Assembly: GCA_021108275.1 (NCBI GenBank)
Contig: JAIORD010000037.1
Coordinates: 62,001 to 126,000, forward strand
Direction: 5' to 3'
DNA from: Methanococcoides sp.
Lineage (GTDB): Archaea; Halobacteriota; Methanosarcinia; Methanosarcinales; Methanosarcinaceae
Length of the DNA: 64,000 nt
Shown one piece after another: positions 31,368-41,841 of this stretch (positions within the stretch are counted from its first letter, which is position 1; the number at the start of each line of letters is the position of its first letter). A program made the translations under genes and the position numbers. The notes below the pieces were generated by a model. It worked only from the letters and a program-made list of their open reading frames with translations, was not told where the DNA came from and made no database searches.

Positions 31368-32441
31368 ATGGGGCTTTTGCAAAAATTCACAAGAAAAAGT
31401 AGTCCGAAGCAGAGCGGAAGTGGCTCCAATTACGCTTATGTGACTGCACGCGTTCGCGCGATGAAAAGCAATCTTCTCCCTAGGGAAACATATCCTCGAT
31501 TAATGAACATGGGAATCGACGAGATCACCCGTTTTATCGAAGAGTCACAGTATAAGCAGGATGTCGATGAACTGGCAAGAACATATGACGGTGTGGATCT
31601 TTTTGAACACGCATTGAACAGGAATCTTGCGGTCACTTTTACAAAACTGATCAATATCTCCGAAGGAGAGTTGAACTATTTGATCTCTGAATATCTTAGA
31701 AAATATGATATATGGAGCATCAAGACCATTCTACGTGGAAAGTACTGTGGTGCATCAGTAGAAGAGATCAATGATAGCATAGTCTCCGCCGGACAACTGT
31801 CTTATCCGTTTTTGTCAAGCCTTTCAGAAAAAGAATCATATGAAAGCATCATCGATGCTCTCAGTGGAACCGATTATTACCCAACATTAAAAGAATATGA
31901 TGGGACAAACCTCTCTGATATCGAAAACCAGCTTGATAAGATGTACTATACCGGACTGTCCACTACAGTAGACAATCCAAAATCCAATGATAGTAAACTG
32001 TTCTCAAAGTTCATCCGTACTGAGATCGACATAAAGAACCTGAGTACCCTTTTCAGGTTGAAGAATGCCGGTGTGGAAAAGGATGAAATTGCAGACCTGA
32101 TTCTTGAAGGCGGTCTTCATTTAAGCATTAAAGAGATTGAAAAGCTATTACCACTTCCATTCAGTGAATTTGTTCAGTCACTTGAGAAGTATCCTTATTG
32201 GGAGGATATATCTGGAATAGTGAGAACTGAAATGGATTCACTGGTAGAACTGGAAACTCAACTCACAAAGTCCAACATCAAATCCGCTTCAAGCTTTTCA
32301 CATGTGTACCCATTATCCATTGTTCCGATCATGGATTATGTACTGAGCAAGACGAACGAAGTACACAACTTGCGTATCATTCTGCGCGGAAAAGCAGCAG
32401 ATCTTGATGAAGAAATAATCAGGAACCAGTTGGTGATCTAA
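31368..32441 (+). CDS. ahaC: A1AO-ATP synthase subunit C
   Basis: A 357-aa homologue of V-ATPase subunit d, the funnel that links the central shaft to the K-ring. The start includes [19 protein letters not shown], and the C-terminus [15 protein letters not shown] is typical. Its last base is shared with the first base of ahaF. Confidence 0.94.
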   Translation: MGLLQKFTRKSSPKQSGSGSNYAYVTARVRAMKSNLLPRETYPRLMNMGIDEITRFIEESQYKQDVDELARTYDGVDLFEHALNRNLAVTFTKLINISEGELNYLISEYLRKYDIWSIKTILRGKYCGASVEEINDSIVSAGQLSYPFLSSLSEKESYESIIDALSGTDYYPTLKEYDGTNLSDIENQLDKMYYTGLSTTVDNPKSNDSKLFSKFIRTEIDIKNLSTLFRLKNAGVEKDEIADLILEGGLHLSIKEIEKLLPLPFSEFVQSLEKYPYWEDISGIVRTEMDSLVELETQLTKSNIKSASSFSHVYPLSIVPIMDYVLSKTNEVHNLRIILRGKAADLDEEIIRNQLVI

Positions 32442-32740
32442 TGGAGTTAGCAGTAGTAGGTAGCAGCGAGTTTGTAACAGGATTCAGACTAGCTGGTATT
32501 AAAAAGATATACGAAGCTAAAAGTGATGAGTTGGAAGCTGTCGTCACAAAAGTGCTCAAAGATTCAGATGTGGGTATCTTTGTGATGCATGAAGATGACT
32601 TTAATAAACTACCGGAAATTTTGAGAGATACTCTTGGTGAGTCTGTGGACCCAACTGTGGTCACTCTCGGAGGAACTGGTGAAAGTTCGAACTTAAGGGA
32701 AAAGATAAAACAATCGGTAGGTGTAGATCTGTGGAAGTAA
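32441..32740 (+). CDS. ahaF: A1AO-ATP synthase subunit F
   Basis: A 99-aa central-shaft protein: [20 protein letters not shown] is the Rossmann-like N-terminus, and a flexible C-terminal helix enters the head. It overlaps both neighbours (one base with ahaC, ten with ahaA). Confidence 0.94.
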   Translation: MELAVVGSSEFVTGFRLAGIKKIYEAKSDELEAVVTKVLKDSDVGIFVMHEDDFNKLPEILRDTLGESVDPTVVTLGGTGESSNLREKIKQSVGVDLWK

Positions 32741-34467
32741 ATGGTGAAATTTATCGTGTGGCAGGACCTGTTGTTACGGTTATAGGAATTAAACCGAGAA
32801 TGTACGACGTGGTCAAAGTAGGTCACGAGGGACTGATGGGAGAAGTCATCAGGATCAAAGGCGAACAGGCTACTGTTCAGGTATACGAAGATACTTCCGG
32901 TCTCAAACCGGGAGAACCTGTAATGAACACCGGACTGCCTTTGTCCGTTGAACTTGGACCAGGATTATTAGAAAGTATTTATGATGGTATTCAGAGACCT
33001 CTGCCAGTGTTGCAGGCACAGATGGGCAACTTCATCGAGAGAGGAGTTACCGCAAACGGACTGGACCGTGAAAGGGTCTGGGAGTTCAAGCCAACAGCAA
33101 CCAAAGGCGATGAGGTAAAAGGTGGCAGCATACTCGGTTTGGTCCAGGAGACCAAAAATATCGAGCACAAGATAATGGTCCCACCATCGATCTCTGGTAC
33201 TATCAAAGAGATAAAAGCAGGCAGCTTCAAGGTAGATGAGACCATCTGTGTTCTCACAGATGGAGCAGAGATCTCAATGATGCAGAAGTGGCCAGTACGA
33301 GGACCACGCCCTGTAGCAAAGAAACTCATGCCAACCAAGCCTCTTATCACAGGACAGAGGATCCTTGATGGTATGTTCCCTATAGCAAAAGGCGGAACAG
33401 CTGCAATTCCAGGTCCGTTCGGATCAGGAAAGACAGTTACTCAGCAGCAGCTTGCTAAGTGGAGTGACACTGATATTGTGGTTTACATCGGTTGCGGAGA
33501 ACGCGGCAATGAAATGGCTGATGTATTGAACGAGTTCCCGGAACTCGAGGATCCAAAGACAGGTCGTCCACTCATGGAGAGGACAGTTCTTATCGCAAAT
33601 ACATCCAACATGCCTGTAGCTGCTCGTGAAGCATCTGTTTACACTGGTATCACAATTGCAGAGTATTACAGAGACATGGGATACGATGTATCACTCATGG
33701 CAGACTCAAGTTCAAGATGGGCAGAAGCAATGAGAGAAATTTCTTCAAGGCTTGAAGAAATGCCTGGAGAAGAAGGTTATCCAGCATACCTCTCTGCAAG
33801 GCTATCTGAATTCTATGAGCGTGCAGGAGCAGTTAACTCCCTTGCAGGACTTGATGGTTCAATTACTGTAATTGGCGCAGTATCACCACCTGGTGGTGAC
33901 TTCTCAGAGCCTGTTACACAGAACACCCTTCGTATCGTAAAGGTATTCTGGGCGCTTGATGCAAAGCTCTCACAGAGAAGACACTTCCCATCTATTAACT
34001 GGCTTACAAGTTACAGTCTGTACACCCAGGGACTTGCTGACTGGTACAGTGAGAACGTTGGATCTGACTGGACACAGCTCAGGGACGATGCAATGGACCT
34101 TCTCCAGCAGGAATCCGAGCTTCAGGAGATCGTGCAGCTCGTAGGTTCCGATGCACTTCCAGAAGATCAGCAGCTCACACTTGAAGTTGCACGTATGGTA
34201 AGGGAATATTTCCTCCAGCAGAACGCATTCCACCCTGTTGACACATACTGTCCGTTCGACAAGCAGTACAAGCTTCTCAAAGCTATCACCAGATATGGAG
34301 AGTTGGCAACAGCTGCACTTGAATCAGGAGTTCCAATGAACAAGATCATCACCATCAAATCAAAGGATGAACTCGCAAAAGTGAAATTCGAAGAAAACTT
34401 CGATGCAGCACTTGACGTAGTCATGAAGAAGATGGATGAAGAATTTGCACAGATCGGAGGCAACTGA
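32731..34467 (+). CDS. ahaA: A1AO-ATP synthase catalytic subunit A
   Basis: A 578-aa nucleotide-binding catalytic subunit. Walker A is GPFGSGKT near residue 235; other landmarks are the homologous bulge ([13 protein letters not shown]), [13 protein letters not shown] with the catalytic glutamate, and [17 protein letters not shown]. The GTG at 32731 ([10 protein letters not shown]) is the start and lies inside ahaF. Complete and uninterrupted. Confidence 0.97.
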
Positions 34468-34469
34468 AC

Positions 34470-35832
34470 ATGACCAAAGAATACAAAACGATCGTAGAGG
34501 TCTCCGGACCACTTATTTTCCTTGAGAAGACCGAACCTGTAGGATATGGTGAACTTGTCCAGATCAACCTTCCTGATGGAACGACCAAGAGAGGACAGGT
34601 ACTCGATACCTCTGCAGATATGGTAGTCGTGCAGGTCTTCGAAGGTACAGTAGGACTCAACGAGGAATCAGGTGTAGTATTCAGTGGCGAGACCATCAAA
34701 CTCCCTGTATCAAAGGATATGCTTGGCAGGATCCTTTCAGGAGCCGGTGAACCACTGGATGGCGGACCAAGGATTATACCTGACAAGAGAGTAGACATCA
34801 ATGGTGCATCAATGAACCCATATTCCAGGATGCCACCAGAAGATTTCATTCAGACAGGTATTTCCACCATCGACGGTACAAACACCCTTGTAAGTCTCTG
34901 GATCAGGTCTCCCACATAACGAGATCGCACTTCAGATCGCAAGGCAGGCTAAAGTTCCTGGTAGCGATGAACCTTTTGCGGTAGTTTTCGCTGCAATGGG
35001 TATCACTAACGAAGAAGCACAGTACTTCATGGACGATTTCGAGAAGACCGGCGCTCTTGAGAGAGCTGTTGTTTTCCTGAACCTTGCAGATGACCCTGCT
35101 GTCGAGCGTATCGTTACTCCAAGGATGGCTCTTACAGCTGCAGAGTACCTTGCATACGAACATGATATGCACGTACTCGTTATTCTGACAGATATCACAA
35201 ACTACTGTGAAGCACTACGTCAGATGGGTGCAGCAAGAGAAGAGGTTCCAGGTAGACGTGGTTACCCAGGTTACATGTACACTGACCTTGCATCACTGTA
35301 TGAAAGGGCAGGAGTTATCAAAGGAATTAAGGGATCTGTTACTCAGTTCTCCATCCTTACCATGCCTGGTGACGATATCACCCACCCGATCCCTGATCTT
35401 TCCGGTTACATCACCGAAGGACAGATCGTGGTTTCCCGTGAACTTCACAGGAAGGGTATCTACCCACCGATCAATGTATTGCCATCACTCTCACGTCTTA
35501 TGAACTCCGGTATAGGAGAAGGTAAGACAAGAGACGATCACAAGGCAGTGTCTGACCAGATGTACGCAGCATACGCAGAAGGCCGTGACCTTCGTGGACT
35601 TGTTGCCATCGTTGGTAAAGAAGCACTGTCCGAAAGAGACAGGATGTTGTTGGAGTTTGCGGACTTGTTCGAAGACAGGTTTGTACGCCAGAGCAGAGAC
35701 GAGGACCGTACCATCGACGATACACTAAGAATCGCATGGGAGATCCTTGCAGAGCTGCCTGAAGCACAGCTTACCAGGATCGATAACAAGTACCTTGACA
35801 AGTACCACCCTGCTCACCAGAAAAGCGAGTGA
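34470..35832 (+). pseudogene. ahaB: A1AO-ATP synthase subunit B with an out-of-frame ~20-nt deletion
   Basis: The regulatory/nucleotide-binding B subunit, normally ~460 aa. The first 143 codons (to DGTNTLV at 34894) and the second part (from [18 protein letters not shown] near 34899 to the TGA at 35832) are both standard but in different frames. The conserved RGQKLPIF block between them is missing; only four bases separate the two parts. The gene is 1,363 nt; adding 20 gives 1,383, i.e. exactly 460 codons plus stop. As read here, translation ends at the TAA at 34917. Since all neighbours are intact and the enzyme should be essential, an assembly error is a serious alternative. Confidence 0.85.
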
Positions 35833-35852
35833 ATAGGTATTGAGGGATCACA

Positions 35853-36473
35853 ATGGGCACAAAAGAAGTAAAACCGACTCGTTCAGAACTCATTGAGTTG
35901 AAGAAAAAGATCAAACTTTCAGAAGGCGGTCACAAGCTGCTTAAAATGAAAAGGGACGGTCTTATCCTTGAGTTCTTTGAAATTCTTAGCAAAGCAAAGG
36001 ATGTTCGCTCCGAGTTGGATGCTGCCTATGAAAAGGCCAATGTGAAGATCGGTATCGCAGAAGCAGTGGAAGGCAGAATAACTGTAAAATCCACTGCATT
36101 TGCAATGAAGGATGCACCACAGATAGAGCTCGAAAGCCACAATATCATGGGCGTAGTAGTGCCAAAGATCGAATCCTCAAGTGTGCGTAAACCCATAAAC
36201 AAGCGTGGATACGGACTTCTCGGAACAAGCTCTTACATTGACGAAGCTGTCGACTCATATGAAGAACTGGTTGAAAAGATAATTCTGGCAGCAGAGATCG
36301 AAACAACCATGAAGAAGCTTCTTGATGACATCGAAAAGACAAAGAGGCGTGTCAATGCTCTTGAGTTCAAGGTCATACCTGAACTCACAGAAGCAATGGT
36401 ATTCATTCGCCTGCGTCTTGAAGAAATGGAAAGAGAAAATACATTCCGCTTGAAGAGAATCAAAAAAGCATAA
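35853..36473 (+). CDS. ahaD: A1AO-ATP synthase subunit D
   Basis: A 206-aa central rotor shaft, two long antiparallel helices (residues 10-60 and 140-200) that reach into the A3B3 head. Signatures are VKPTRSELIELKKKIKL at the start and KTKRRVNALEFKVIPEL near the end. A GGGATC spacer of 20 bases follows ahaB. Confidence 0.94.
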   Translation: MGTKEVKPTRSELIELKKKIKLSEGGHKLLKMKRDGLILEFFEILSKAKDVRSELDAAYEKANVKIGIAEAVEGRITVKSTAFAMKDAPQIELESHNIMGVVVPKIESSSVRKPINKRGYGLLGTSSYIDEAVDSYEELVEKIILAAEIETTMKKLLDDIEKTKRRVNALEFKVIPELTEAMVFIRLRLEEMERENTFRLKRIKKA

Positions 36474-36482
36474 GGCTTTCTC

Positions 36483-36662
36483 ATGCAACAAAACTCATCT
36501 GATCGGCCAAACCTGGCCGACAGAGCTTTTTCTTTATTAACTCGACCTGAAAATCTAGCACGCATATTAAGATGGGCGTGGTTAGTTTCACTTGGTATGT
36601 TGATCTTAGGCTATCTTATTATTTACTTCAAAGTAAAATCCCACATCAACTTCTTACCATAA
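36483..36662 (+). CDS. ahaG: A1AO-ATP synthase subunit G (AhaG), small membrane protein
   Basis: A 59-aa protein starting MQQNSSDRPNLADRAF with one membrane helix (WAWLVSLGMLILGYLIIYF) near residues 31-49. Methanosarcina mazei ends its ATP synthase operon with a gene of the same size and place, ahaG, of unclear role. Its ATG lies seven bases after the ahaD stop, so it is clearly part of the operon. Confidence 0.75.
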   Translation: MQQNSSDRPNLADRAFSLLTRPENLARILRWAWLVSLGMLILGYLIIYFKVKSHINFLP

Positions 36663-36876
36663 GAAGATCATTCCTGTTTCTCCAGCTCTTGTATCGGGCA
36701 AATATATTTACGATAAGGAAAAACTGAAATTATATCAGTAATACTTAAATAAATATAATACCTATAATATATGAAATATAGTAATATCTTCGATCTGTGG
36801 AGCAAAATATTTTTTAAATTGTATATAATATGATATCCCAAATAATAAATTCATCAAACTCAAAGGTTGATCCACA

Positions 36877-38823
36877 ATGAGTGAACTACCATGGGAAAAT
36901 AAAAAAGGAAATGTAAATTCCTCTAATGAGCATTCATCTGAGCCTGGCCTACCTTGGGAATCTGAAAGGAAGAAGGATATATCTATTGATGAAAAAGCTG
37001 AAGATGTTCCAGATATTTTTGTAAATGCCGTCACAACCTCTGGAGAAAGAAATGGTCCGGATGTAACCGTACATCCGGCATTTCTTCCAAAGATTACATC
37101 AAATTCCACCGATGAAGATGATAATATAACCGCCATCACATCCTTTGAAAATGATGATGTTCACATCGATACGGTAGAACAGAATGTATCGAACATAGCG
37201 GCCGTTGATGAGATCAAACCCACAGATGACAACCATGAAAGAGCGGACATTTCCAACAGAATATCAACAACCGAAGACAAAACAAAGGTAAAAGAAACAC
37301 CTTTGCCACTATTCGAACCAGATATACCGGACAATGATACAGCACCATTCGATCCCAGCGAACACATCGGGATGGAAAAGCATTCCCATATGTCTGAAAA
37401 GACAGATCCTTCAAATAACATTACCCATAACAATTCTTCTTTTGGTGATAGATCCGCTCAAGGACCATCACACCCGATGCCCGACAAAAAAGGGAAGGGA
37501 TTCTTGATTTCAATAACAAATACATTGAAAAGGATCACTCAAAAGAGAAAATTAATAGACAGAATGGAAGAACTACAGCCTATTGCATCTGAAAATGTAA
37601 ATGGAAAGGAAACACATAGCCCATTCTCGGAAGAAGGTCATAGGACCATAAGTCCTAAAAATAAGATCGAACATCCAATCACCACCACTAAAAATGTTCC
37701 TTTGGAAGATATAAGAACAGTAGTGCCAGTAGAGAACAACACTACAAATCCAAACATAAACATTGATGAGTTCGAAATGCCCATCGATATGATGGAAAGT
37801 CCAGCCCCTGATGTTTCTTCAGAAGAAGTGGAAGAAATAAAAAATGAACTTGCTGATTCAAAACATTCTCAAGAGAATATCATTACTAACATCGATGAAC
37901 TTGCCGGAACTATTGAGGAACTGAAAAGGTCACTAAACGTCATCCAAAATGAGAGTGAAGACACCGATTCCAGTATTAATGTCAAGATAGATAGATCAAC
38001 CGGTCACATCAACATGATCGAAGAACGATTGAGTGAACTGGAAGATACTCTGCAAAATATTCACGCTGATAATAGCGAACTTAAGACCGGACTTTCCTCC
38101 ATTGAAGGGAACATTGCCGAACTTACAAACTCACATACAGTAATACTCTCCCAGATACAGAAAATAACAGAATTCGGTAATTCAAGATCTGCAGAAATAT
38201 TTGCAACGAACGACCGCATCGACAAAATGGAAGAGTCCCTAACATCACTTACCCAGATACAAAGTGAATCCCAAAAAAGTGTGCAAGAGTTAAGAAACGT
38301 GGCTTCTGACCTTATCAAGGGCTTAGAAAAGGCACACAATACAAACAAAGAGTTCAAAACTGATACCGATGAACAGAATGAACTTTTAAAAGATCAGCTG
38401 GAAGAACTAACTGATTATGTAGAAAATGAATTAAAAGAGATTGGAGCCAGAAGCTACAAAGGTAACGGGGCAAATGTTCAGCTGAACAACATTATTAAAA
38501 ATTCCACAAATATGAAAATATGTATGGAATGGCTAGAATTCCTGATGGAACTCGTGGGATGTAATCACCTTTCAGACATTCTTTCCTACTATGAAGAGCT
38601 GGGATGGATAAACGAAGATATACGCATTGAACTTCTCAGGTATGCAGAAGGGATCGATTACTATATTGAAAAATCCGATTGGAAGCTCGCCCCTGATGAC
38701 CATGTGAGATCCATCTGGTTCATTGAACAGCTTGTAGGTCTTAAGGTAGATAAGAACAGGCTCTCTATTATAGATAAGGATATCAAAAAAGTGATAAAGG
38801 GTACAGAGATATATGGGATCTGA
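36877..38823 (+). CDS. Archaellum D/E-domain protein with long disordered and coiled-coil N-terminus
   Basis: A 648-aa protein. The C-terminal ~105 residues (EWLEFLMELVGCNHLSDILSY to the end) are an archaellum FlaD/E (ArlD/E) domain with the YYEELGWI signature. Residues ~300-520 are coiled coil (NIDELAGTIEELKRS, IEGNIAELTNSHTVI), and residues 1-300 are low-complexity, rich in Ser/Asn/Asp/Glu. The motif LPWE occurs at 4-7 and again at 25-28. ArlD/E proteins form the motor's cytosolic ring and couple it to chemotaxis. No other archaellum gene is nearby. Membrane segment absent. Confidence 0.8.
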   Translation: MSELPWENKKGNVNSSNEHSSEPGLPWESERKKDISIDEKAEDVPDIFVNAVTTSGERNGPDVTVHPAFLPKITSNSTDEDDNITAITSFENDDVHIDTVEQNVSNIAAVDEIKPTDDNHERADISNRISTTEDKTKVKETPLPLFEPDIPDNDTAPFDPSEHIGMEKHSHMSEKTDPSNNITHNNSSFGDRSAQGPSHPMPDKKGKGFLISITNTLKRITQKRKLIDRMEELQPIASENVNGKETHSPFSEEGHRTISPKNKIEHPITTTKNVPLEDIRTVVPVENNTTNPNINIDEFEMPIDMMESPAPDVSSEEVEEIKNELADSKHSQENIITNIDELAGTIEELKRSLNVIQNESEDTDSSINVKIDRSTGHINMIEERLSELEDTLQNIHADNSELKTGLSSIEGNIAELTNSHTVILSQIQKITEFGNSRSAEIFATNDRIDKMEESLTSLTQIQSESQKSVQELRNVASDLIKGLEKAHNTNKEFKTDTDEQNELLKDQLEELTDYVENELKEIGARSYKGNGANVQLNNIIKNSTNMKICMEWLEFLMELVGCNHLSDILSYYEELGWINEDIRIELLRYAEGIDYYIEKSDWKLAPDDHVRSIWFIEQLVGLKVDKNRLSIIDKDIKKVIKGTEIYGI

Positions 38824-38896
38824 GATACATATCACTGAAGAATATTTATAAAAACTAAACGTAAATTTATATCAAATCGGAAGTGTGATGTGACTA

Positions 38897-39007
38897 TTAT
38901 ATTTCCAGCACATTTCCCACCCTTCCATCCATATATTTCCTTCTTGTAGTAACAGCACGTTTGCAAAAATGCAGGACGATGCGTGTATCTTTTTTACAAT
39001 ATGTAAA
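38897..39007 (-). other. Possible gene fragment, 36 codons
   Basis: Minus-strand frame with coding-like composition (RIVLHFCKRAVTTRRKY, ending MDGRVGNVLEI and double stops TAA TAG) and no start codon with a ribosome site; a stop lies just upstream. Looks like the tail of a lost gene between two unrelated genes. Identity not recognised. Confidence 0.25.
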
Positions 39008-39077
39008 TTATCATGGGGACATAGAAAAGAAATAAATTAAAAAAGATGAGGATAGAAAGATCCACATCTGTTAAAGA

Positions 39078-39665
39078 TCACTTATTCTCATCATCCTGAT
39101 CTGATACATCAGTATATTCAGCAGTATAATTACCCTCAGTTCCGAGATAGGACTCAGCAGCTGCAACTAATGCAAGTGTTATGATCGGAGTGGTCACAAA
39201 GGTTCCAAGGTAGGTAATTCCACCAATTGTACTGATTATAGCCACAATGATAAACAATACCAGACTGTCCACAAAATTCTGCTTTGAAATATCTATACTT
39301 TCCTTTATTGCATCCATGGCGCCATAGTCCTTTATGACAAGTAGAGGAAAAGAATAGATAAGGAGAATTGAAAGGATCAAACCTGGAAGTATCAGGAGCA
39401 TGTAGCCTATACCAATAAGGATAACGGAGACAAGCAAAAGGACCCAGCTTTTCACAAAACGATTGAAACCCTCGAACACATCATTGATCTCGACCTTTTC
39501 ACCCCTCAAACCTTTCACAGCCATATAAGTAAGACCATAGAATAGCGGAGCTATTGTCACAATGAAGATGGAACCGAATACCACGATGATCGTAGCTACG
39601 ATAAAGGCAGCAACGTTGCCCTTGAAAGCGTTCCAAGATCTACTAAATATATCTTCATAATCCAA
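39078..39665 (-). CDS. Integral membrane protein of a DUF4013/DUF7847-like type
   Basis: A 195-aa protein with about five membrane helices and the amphipathic lead DYEDIFSRSWNAFKGN, followed by LPGLILSILLIYSFPLLVIKDYGAMDAIKES, the pattern of membrane proteins that flank or stabilise other complexes. The C-terminal tail is acidic (VSDQDDENK). Starts at 39665; no partner in the operon. Function unknown. Confidence 0.7.
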   Translation of the reverse strand: MDYEDIFSRSWNAFKGNVAAFIVATIIVVFGSIFIVTIAPLFYGLTYMAVKGLRGEKVEINDVFEGFNRFVKSWVLLLVSVILIGIGYMLLILPGLILSILLIYSFPLLVIKDYGAMDAIKESIDISKQNFVDSLVLFIIVAIISTIGGITYLGTFVTTPIITLALVAAAESYLGTEGNYTAEYTDVSDQDDENK

Positions 39666-39734
39666 AATGTCACCTCAAAAATAGATTGGTTGCCACATAT
39701 ATATAATTTAGTTAATGAGGAGACATATACAGGA

Positions 39735-40801
39735 TCATTCCGGCTTCAACAATGTATATGTGGGAAATGGAATCCCGATACCTGCTTTTTTGAACTCGAT
39801 GTCTATCAAGGTGTTTACTTCGTTGATGACACTGAACTTATCGGAAGGATATGTTACCCAGAGTATCAAAGCAAAATCAAGACTGAAATCCCCATGATTA
39901 TCAAAACGAACAGAAGGTGCCGGATCATCCAGAACGAGATGAGCAGGACCTCCTTTACCTTTGAAACATCAGAACCATATTCTACCCCGATCGTTATTTT
40001 TACCATCATCTGTGGTTGAGGAGACGTGTAGTTGATGATCTTGTTGTTCGCAATGATGCTATTCGGGATTATTATCATATTGTTGTAAAAATCAAGTATA
40101 CGGGTACTTCTGATACCTACTTCCTGTACGAGCCCTATCTGACCATCACCTATCTCTATACGGTCACCATTCTTGAACGGCTTGTCATAATAGATGGAAA
40201 GACCACCAAAGAATTGGGATATGGCATCCTTTGCAGCAAAAGCAATGGCGATACCAACGATCCCGGCAGATGCAAAGAGAGGACCTACACTGATACCCCA
40301 TATCCCTTCGAGGACCATACCTATCCCGACAAGTATGATTATGATATCGGACAAACCTTTTAGCAATGGCAGGAGCTCATCATCCATTTTGGTTTCCGTT
40401 TTCTGCACAAGTCCTGGGAAAACGTTGTCAAACAATATCTTGTTTATATTAACCAATGCAAATAGCCATATCAGAGCCAGAAGTGTCAGCAGGAGATTAT
40501 TGATAACAATCAGGAAATACTCTCCAATACCGACTACAGAAAGGGCAAGAAAGATCCCAAAGAATATCAACGTATAGTAAATCGGACGTTTTACAGCATG
40601 GAGAACAAGATCATCTATCTTGAACCTGGTCTTTGCCGTGTAATGCAAAAGCACTTTTTTAAAAACGAGATCTACAGCGAAAGCAAGGATGATCGAAGAA
40701 ATAATTATCAGTGCAGCCACAGCCAGTTTTGATCCCGTTGTATCAAAAAGGGATCCTGCCATCTGCTGGACATACAAAGATATGGTATTATTGATTTGCA
40801 T
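39735..40801 (-). pseudogene. mscS: MscS-type mechanosensitive channel with a frameshift near the C-terminus
   Basis: A small-conductance mechanosensitive channel: four membrane helices, the pore helix signature GIAIAFAAKDAISQFFGG, and DRIEIGDGQIGLVQEVGIRSTRI. The frame from 40801 to 39866 ends in nonsense after KVKEVLL, but the correct C-terminus continues in another frame (LVLDDPAPSVRFDN ... FPTYTLLKPE) to the TGA at 39735. The gene is 1,067 nt and two bases remain where about seven residues are expected, so some 19 (or 22) nt are missing. It could be a mutation or an assembly error. Confidence 0.8.
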
Positions 40802-41073
40802 AACAATGATACAATTGAAAAGAGAGTATATATTTATATGGATATACCATCCGAAACAATATTCAGCGTTTTTCTAAGTATTTCTTTGCTTGTTGCAGCC
40901 ACCCTCTTATTTTCAACCGAAAAGTAACTGGTATACTGTCCATGTGCAATCGCATCCAAGTGCCACAGATAACATAGACCCCACAAAACATCATTAAAGA
41001 CAGAGGCTTGCGAATCCTTGAAGTAGCTATATTATATAATGATAGAACTAATAACTTTACAGAGGATTGGAAA

Positions 41074-41397
41074 ATGTACACCGTATATATAAAATCAGTC
41101 AAAGATGAAAATATCTTCACCCCTTGCAATGTCAATGTTGATGCCATCAAATACATTCATTGCATAGAGAACAAAGTATTCCTGGCTTTAAATCCTGAAG
41201 ACGTAGGGTCCATGATCTGCATATATGCTGGAGAGCCCATCAATGCAGAAGAACAGATCGATAACATCGTATCCCTCATTGCATCAGCAAAAGCAGAGTC
41301 CGAAACATACGATATGCCAATCATACTTGACTTTTCAGAGCAGATCGACCAGCCAAAGGCCACCATGATGCGTGATCCCCGTGTTGTTGCAAAATGA
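41074..41397 (+). CDS. Hypothetical protein, 107 aa
   Basis: A small acidic soluble protein (MYTVYIKSVKDENIF...). ATG at 41074 with AGAGG 13 bases before; the frame is open to 41008 but without coding signs. Followed by a strong hairpin. I do not recognise a family. Confidence 0.6.
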   Translation: MYTVYIKSVKDENIFTPCNVNVDAIKYIHCIENKVFLALNPEDVGSMICIYAGEPINAEEQIDNIVSLIASAKAESETYDMPIILDFSEQIDQPKATMMRDPRVVAK

Positions 41398-41841
41398 AAT
41401 TCTATTTTTAGTTGTGCCGATGGCACAACTCCTTGTTGTTGATGTGAATGTAGGTTTGAATACTATTATATATATTCAATAAATGCTATTCTTTGCGATT
41501 TTTTTGAACAGCTGAACAAGGAGTTCAAGGAGCTTGGCACTAAGAAACGTACTTCTGTTCTGTCTATCATAACACTATGAGGTATAGTCGAGTTGTTGGT
41601 TGAGCGATAGCTATAGAGTTGTGATCTTGTAAGTCCCTTGGCAAACGTTCTTTAGGTGGTGAGTCCCCCCCTTCCGCAAAATTAACAACCTATTGATTAC
41701 CGGTAATATCAGTAGCATAAACAGGGTTTGTATTGATGGAAGATAATATCGACCGCAATAACAGGTTTAGTGATATTACGGATATTAGCACTCGGTGCTA
41801 TATAACCGGTGATAATATCACTAATACTCCTGAATAGTATT
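41398..41841. other. Intergenic region with a likely terminator and gene debris
   Basis: After the hairpin at 41410-41430 a plus-strand fragment reads FEQLNKEFKELGTKKRTS before a stop at 41580, like the end of a transposase or other lost gene; no start precedes it. A GATATTA-rich stretch with partial direct repeats (ACCGGTAATATCA near 41699, ACCGGTGATAATATCA near 41803) fills 41700-41830. Confidence 0.45.
41410..41430 (+). terminator. 9-bp perfect hairpin
   Basis: AGTTGTGCC (41410-41418) pairs without mismatch with GGCACAACT (41422-41430) around a GAT loop, 13 bases after the stop of the 107-aa protein. Confidence 0.55.
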
